Source: Pseudomaricurvus alcaniphilus (GTDB lineage Bacteria; Pseudomonadota; Gammaproteobacteria; Pseudomonadales; Cellvibrionaceae). Taken from it: DNA of 64,000 bases. Below, one piece after another: positions 62,864 through 64,000 of this stretch; position 1 is the first letter of the stretch; every line of letters starts with the position of its first letter. Below the pieces are notes generated by a model, which made no database searches, was not told the origin of the DNA, and saw only the letters and a list, made by a program, of their open reading frames with translations. The translations under genes were made by a program, and so were the position numbers. Where the stretch lies: the NCBI RefSeq assembly GCF_011440395.1, contig NZ_JAAOIX010000001.1:890680-954679 (forward strand), given 5' to 3'.

Positions 62864-63850
62864 TCAGGGCTCAACGCTGTCCATCATATCCATAGACAGC
62901 AGCGCATCGGACAGCGAACAGGGGTTGGCAGCCTCACCGCGAAAATAGCGCACCACAGCGTGAATCATGGGCTGCTGGATGTGCTGCGGAGTTTGAAACT
63001 GGATGGATTCCTGCTGCGCCTCGGTGTTGATACGCAGCGGATCGCGAGCAAAAAAGGCGAAACTCAAGTTACCTTTGTCGCCGTAAATAGTGCAGGTATC
63101 CTCCCGCGAGAGGGAATGGGCATTAAACGACCAGACGCCAGTGAAAAAAATGTCATCGGCAAACAAGGCCTCGACCGAGGTAAAATCCGGTGCGGCGTAG
63201 GCTTGCGCCTGGTTCAGCGCCCTGCCCCGGCAGGAGAGTGGCTCGCCGAACAGCCAGCAGAGGATATCCAGCATGTGCGGGGCCAGGTCGTGAAACAAGC
63301 CACCGCCCGAATAGCGAGGGTCGATACGCCAGTTGCTCGCCGTCTGGGCGATGCCGTTTTGCTCGGCGGGCAACAGCAGGCGGATGGAAATGTGCCTGAT
63401 GCGGCCGAGCCGGCCCTGCTCAATGAATTCCTTTACCTGTTCGAACAGCGGTAGCCGGCGGCGATAATAGGCACCGCTGGCCTTTACTCCGCTGCTCTGT
63501 GCTGCCTGCAGGATACGACGGGTCGAGGGGGCATCCACGGACAGGGGCTTCTCGATATACACCGGCTTGCCCGCGGCTATGGCGAGCAAAGCATACTCCT
63601 CGTGACTGGCGGGCGGCGTGGCCACGTAGATAGCATTGACGTCCGGGTCAGCAATAAGCTGCCGGGCATCCGTATAATACGCCGGCACGCCGTGGCGCCG
63701 GGCGAAATCCGCAGCCAGGTCCGCATCCCGGCGCATGACGGCATGCAGTGTCGAATTGGGCACCTTGTTGAACGCCGGCCCGCTTTTCACTTCACACACA
63801 TCACCGCAGCCGATGATGCCCCAGCGAATCGTTGCTTCGTTTGCCTGCAT
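62864..63850 (-). CDS. Gfo/Idh/MocA-family oxidoreductase
   Basis: 328 residues from ATG 63850, which has a strong GGAGG eight bases upstream; an ATG five codons earlier is less well placed. The NAD(P) domain starts IRWGIIGCGDVCEVKSGPA and carries the dinucleotide-domain EKP motif IEKPLSVD. The second half (YSGGGLFHDLAPHMLDILCW, with the H-x-x-x-x-H-x-x-D pattern) is the dimerising sheet domain. It oxidises or reduces a sugar or inositol-like polyol. Converges on the epimerase-like gene and seems unrelated to steroid metabolism. Confidence 0.92.
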   Translation of the reverse strand: MQANEATIRWGIIGCGDVCEVKSGPAFNKVPNSTLHAVMRRDADLAADFARRHGVPAYYTDARQLIADPDVNAIYVATPPASHEEYALLAIAAGKPVYIEKPLSVDAPSTRRILQAAQSSGVKASGAYYRRRLPLFEQVKEFIEQGRLGRIRHISIRLLLPAEQNGIAQTASNWRIDPRYSGGGLFHDLAPHMLDILCWLFGEPLSCRGRALNQAQAYAAPDFTSVEALFADDIFFTGVWSFNAHSLSREDTCTIYGDKGNLSFAFFARDPLRINTEAQQESIQFQTPQHIQQPMIHAVVRYFRGEAANPCSLSDALLSMDMMDSVEP

Positions 63851-63918
63851 ACGTAACCCCTCCATTCAACCAGGCGCCATTGCCCCGGGTCACTTTAACG
63901 CTGATCCATTGGCTCCTG

Positions 63919-63940
63919 AAGGGGACTCCGTCCCCTTTTT
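63919..63940. terminator. hairpin with T-tract (plus-strand orientation)
   Basis: AAGGGGAC-TCC-GTCCCCTT followed by TTT: an 8-bp stem, 3-base loop and T-run reading rightward. No plus-strand gene ends just before it, so what it terminates is unclear; on the minus strand it has no T-tail. It could also be a leader hairpin for a gene beyond the window. Confidence 0.45.
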
Positions 63941-64000
63941 CACTTTCTTTTTTATTTAACCGTTTTTTAGTGCATACGCCGGAATATCAGTGAATCCGCC

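Overview
The window is a GC-rich piece of a proteobacterial chromosome with almost no hypothetical filler. Gene content (TonB-dependent receptor, many acyl-CoA dehydrogenases and short-chain dehydrogenases, patatin and WS/DGAT lipid genes, Rnk, AcnA-type aconitase) suggests a marine-type gammaproteobacterium with a steroid and lipid lifestyle. That placement is inferred from gene content, not proven. No rRNA, tRNA, CRISPR array, transposase or phage gene was found.

Left arm (1-18.1 kb), mixed metabolism. It holds a TonB-dependent receptor cut by the window edge, an NTF2/SnoaL-fold protein, an AraC regulator, and an operon of a membrane protein, a large 2,4-dienoyl-CoA-reductase-type flavoenzyme and an aldehyde dehydrogenase. 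Then come a pentapeptide-repeat protein, aconitase, an Rnk-like factor, a LysR regulator divergent from a DoxX / glutathionyl-hydroquinone reductase / LigB-type dioxygenase operon, and a cardiolipin synthase.

Core (18.4-52.1 kb), steroid catabolism by the 9,10-seco route. Ring-modifying genes come first: MaoC hydratase, amidohydrolase-like protein, Old Yellow Enzyme, SnoaL protein, two KstD-type flavoproteins, and the Rieske oxygenase KshA read divergently. A long minus-strand run then encodes C/D-ring (HIP) breakdown: thiolase, IpdF, FadE30-like, a second FadE, SDR, FadA6, two more FadEs, an enoyl-CoA hydratase, IpdB and IpdA. Divergent from ipdA runs fadD3-hsaC-hsaB-hsaA-hsaD-hsaE-hsaG-hsaF, which covers ring-A hydroxylation, meta-cleavage, C-C hydrolysis and conversion of the dienoate to pyruvate and an acyl-CoA. 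A TeiR-like LuxR regulator and a 3beta/17beta-hydroxysteroid dehydrogenase close the cluster. KshB, IpdC and EchA20 are not recognisable in the window.

Right arm (52.1-63.9 kb), lipid and steroid modification. A patatin lipase is divergent from a same-strand run of WS/DGAT acyltransferase, alpha/beta hydrolase, iron-dependent alcohol dehydrogenase, an SRD5A-type steroid 5-alpha-reductase, a sulfotransferase, a DUF1214-type protein and an NAD(P)-binding epimerase-like protein. A Gfo/Idh/MocA oxidoreductase lies opposite at the edge. Next to the catabolic cluster, this run is a candidate for esterification, reduction and sulfonation of steroids or other neutral lipids, and is the least described part of the window.

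Intergenic DNA is unusually rich in small repeats: a two-copy inverted-repeat element (plus a half copy), a REP-like palindrome in two copies (one inside the hsa operon), a 40-bp minisatellite, and many 13-27 bp tandem duplications at gene junctions.
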